Source: Actinomycetes bacterium (lineage in GTDB: Bacteria > Actinomycetota > Acidimicrobiia > Acidimicrobiales > Microtrichaceae). From it: DNA of 6,155 nt. Location of the stretch: contig JAEYSR010000073.1 of assembly GCA_023434535.1 (NCBI GenBank), positions 1 to 6,155 on the forward strand, given 5' to 3'. The notes beneath the pieces were generated by a model that saw only the letters and a program-made list of their open reading frames with translations, made no database searches and was not told the origin of the DNA. How positions within the stretch are numbered: position 1 is the first letter of the stretch; each line of letters starts with the position of its first letter. A program made the position numbers and the translations under genes. Below, one piece after another: positions 5,425 through 6,155 of this stretch.

Positions 5425-5982
5425 TCAGCCCGTCGCGGCGTACAGGTAGATCAGGAAGGCCGGGGCCAGCACGTCGTAGAAGAAGATCGGCCCGACGTTG
5501 TTGATCGACAGGTTGCGCTCGGAGATGGCGCTGCGGACGTGGCCCACGGCGTCGCCGAGGAGGAAGACGGAGAAGATGATGATCGTGGCCAGGCTGAACG
5601 CCCGGGGCTGACCGCTCGCCATGATCCCGGCGACGGCCATGCCGGCCGACGCCACGCCGAGCTCCCACTGGAAGGGGCTGGGCGCCCAGCCGATCGAGCG
5701 CGCGATCGGCGCGGGGAAGAACAGGTGGGGCGGGGCGGTCATGCAGAGGAACGCTCCGACGAGCCAGCTGACCGCGTTGGCGAACACGAGGGCCTGCCAG
5801 GTCTCGCCCGGACTCCGACCGCCCCACTGGAGCGCGACGGAGATGGCCAGTCCGGCGACCGGGACGATCACCACCAGCGGCGACATCCATCGGACCCAGG
5901 ACGGCACGGCCCCGTCGGGAGCGGAGTCGGAGGCGTGGGACCCGGTCGGGTGCGACGGTGCGGGTGCGGTCAGGTTCGACAT
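5425..5982 (-). CDS. Five-helix integral membrane protein, DUF6790-like
   Basis: This 185-residue protein has a Ser/Pro/Ala-rich, probably cytoplasmic N-terminus (1-30) and about five hydrophobic segments, near residues 34-52, 64-82, 106-122, 127-145 and 163-182. Between helices 2 and 3 is the conserved-looking stretch IARSIGWAPSPFQWELGVAS (93-112), and helix 4 ends in FLLGDAVGHVRS. These remind me of the uncharacterised DUF6790 membrane family; that match is from memory and unverified. No transport, enzyme or metal-site motif is evident, though His148 and Asp144 lie in a membrane-edge segment. Function unknown. The start is firm: GAGGAG at 5994-5989 with a 6-base spacer before ATG 5982, rather than the longer open frame from 6150, whose extra residues look non-coding. 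A perfect 14-base palindrome lies 35 bases upstream and may regulate it. Confidence 0.85.
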   Translation of the reverse strand: MSNLTAPAPSHPTGSHASDSAPDGAVPSWVRWMSPLVVIVPVAGLAISVALQWGGRSPGETWQALVFANAVSWLVGAFLCMTAPPHLFFPAPIARSIGWAPSPFQWELGVASAGMAVAGIMASGQPRAFSLATIIIFSVFLLGDAVGHVRSAISERNLSINNVGPIFFYDVLAPAFLIYLYAATG

Positions 5983-5988
5983 GGCGAA

Positions 5989-5994
5989 CTCCTC
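5989..5994 (-). promoter_or_regulatory. Ribosome binding site of the membrane protein
   Basis: CTCCTC on the plus strand reads GAGGAG on the minus strand, 6 bases before ATG 5982. It decides the start over upstream in-frame ATG codons. Confidence 0.82.
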
Positions 5995-6017
5995 GGAACG
6001 CGGGCTGTCCCTCCACT

Positions 6018-6031
6018 GTCGGCATGCCGAC
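6018..6031. promoter_or_regulatory. Perfect 14-base palindrome, possible operator
   Basis: GTCGGCATGCCGAC is its own reverse complement. It ends 35 bases before ATG 5982, a position where a repressor would block transcription or early elongation. Its centre GGCATGCC resembles GGCATACC at the centre of the palindrome at 2575-2600 (10 of 14 bases agree over the aligned core). No cognate regulator is seen. Confidence 0.4.
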
Positions 6032-6074
6032 CCCGAGATGTGAGGACCGTCCGTCCAGCAGGGACCGAGCCGGT

Positions 6075-6106
6075 CGGTCGCCGGCGGTTCGAGCGGCCGG
6101 CGATCG
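6075..6106. repeat. GC-rich inverted repeat upstream of the membrane-protein gene
   Basis: CGGTCGCCGGC (6075-6085) and GCCGGCGATCG (6096-6106) pair over 11 positions with one mismatch and a 10-base loop. It lies in the 173-base stretch before the membrane-protein gene, where I see no coding sequence. There is no T-run; such stems arise easily at this GC content. Confidence 0.25.
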
Positions 6107-6132
6107 GACGGCGCCCGGGTCCGGGTGTCCGG

Positions 6133-6148
6133 GATGTCCCGCGACATC
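6133..6148. repeat. Short dyad GATGTC / GACATC near the window edge
   Basis: GATGTC (6133-6138) and GACATC (6143-6148) are inverted copies separated by CCGC. It could be an operator half-site pair for the membrane-protein gene or a neighbour outside the window, or a chance match. Confidence 0.22.
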
Positions 6149-6155
6149 ACACTGG

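Noticed and set aside
5983..6150. A 56-residue N-terminal extension of the membrane protein
   Set aside because: ATG 5982 has a GAGGAG site at ideal spacing; the extension is Arg/Pro-rich and crosses a perfect palindrome and a GC hairpin, as expected of non-coding upstream DNA.
1..6155. Defence, toxin-antitoxin, secondary-metabolite or mobile-element system
   Set aside because: None of the seven genes has a nuclease, toxin, transposase, integrase or biosynthetic-core signature, there are no flanking repeats or tRNA, and base composition looks even along the window.

Overview
The window is about 70% GC, with G/C-ending codons, frequent GTG starts, an F420-type oxidoreductase gene and lipoprotein signals of actinobacterial style. 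This suggests a chromosomal segment of a high-GC Actinomycetota, perhaps an acidimicrobial lineage; the exact group is an inference. I see no rRNA, tRNA, CRISPR, insertion sequence, integrase, phage or plasmid gene.

Seven genes can be supported. From left to right: a small GNAT-type acetyltransferase (64-375, +) whose stop overlaps the start of an FGGY-family carbohydrate kinase (372-1979, +), forming the only operon-like pair; an unrecognised 193-residue protein (2007-2588, -); an amidase-signature hydrolase (2704-4062, +); a small F420-dependent oxidoreductase of the PPOX/FDOR fold (4092-4484, -); a lipoprotein with a metzincin zinc-protease site (4689-5408, +); and a five-helix membrane protein (5425-5982, -). 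After the first pair the genes alternate strand, giving three tight convergent junctions (27, 29 and 16 bases) and two divergent intergenic regions. Each gene after the first pair therefore needs its own promoter, and nothing shows that they form one pathway.

The main non-coding signals are in the divergent regions and upstream of the last gene. A 26-base imperfect palindrome (2575-2600) is a locally AT-richer patch between the unrecognised gene and the amidase and looks like an operator. A perfect 14-base palindrome (6018-6031) lies just upstream of the membrane-protein gene. A strong GC hairpin (4577-4611) lies between the oxidoreductase and the protease lipoprotein. Three genes lack a Shine-Dalgarno sequence but have a TANNNT hexamer 7-8 bases before the start, consistent with leaderless transcription, while the oxidoreductase, lipoprotein and membrane-protein genes have strong ribosome binding sites.

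I do not see clear evidence of an undescribed multi-gene system. The most worthwhile leads are the palindromic operator with its two divergent genes, the orphan 193-residue protein, and the secreted matrixin-like lipoprotein.
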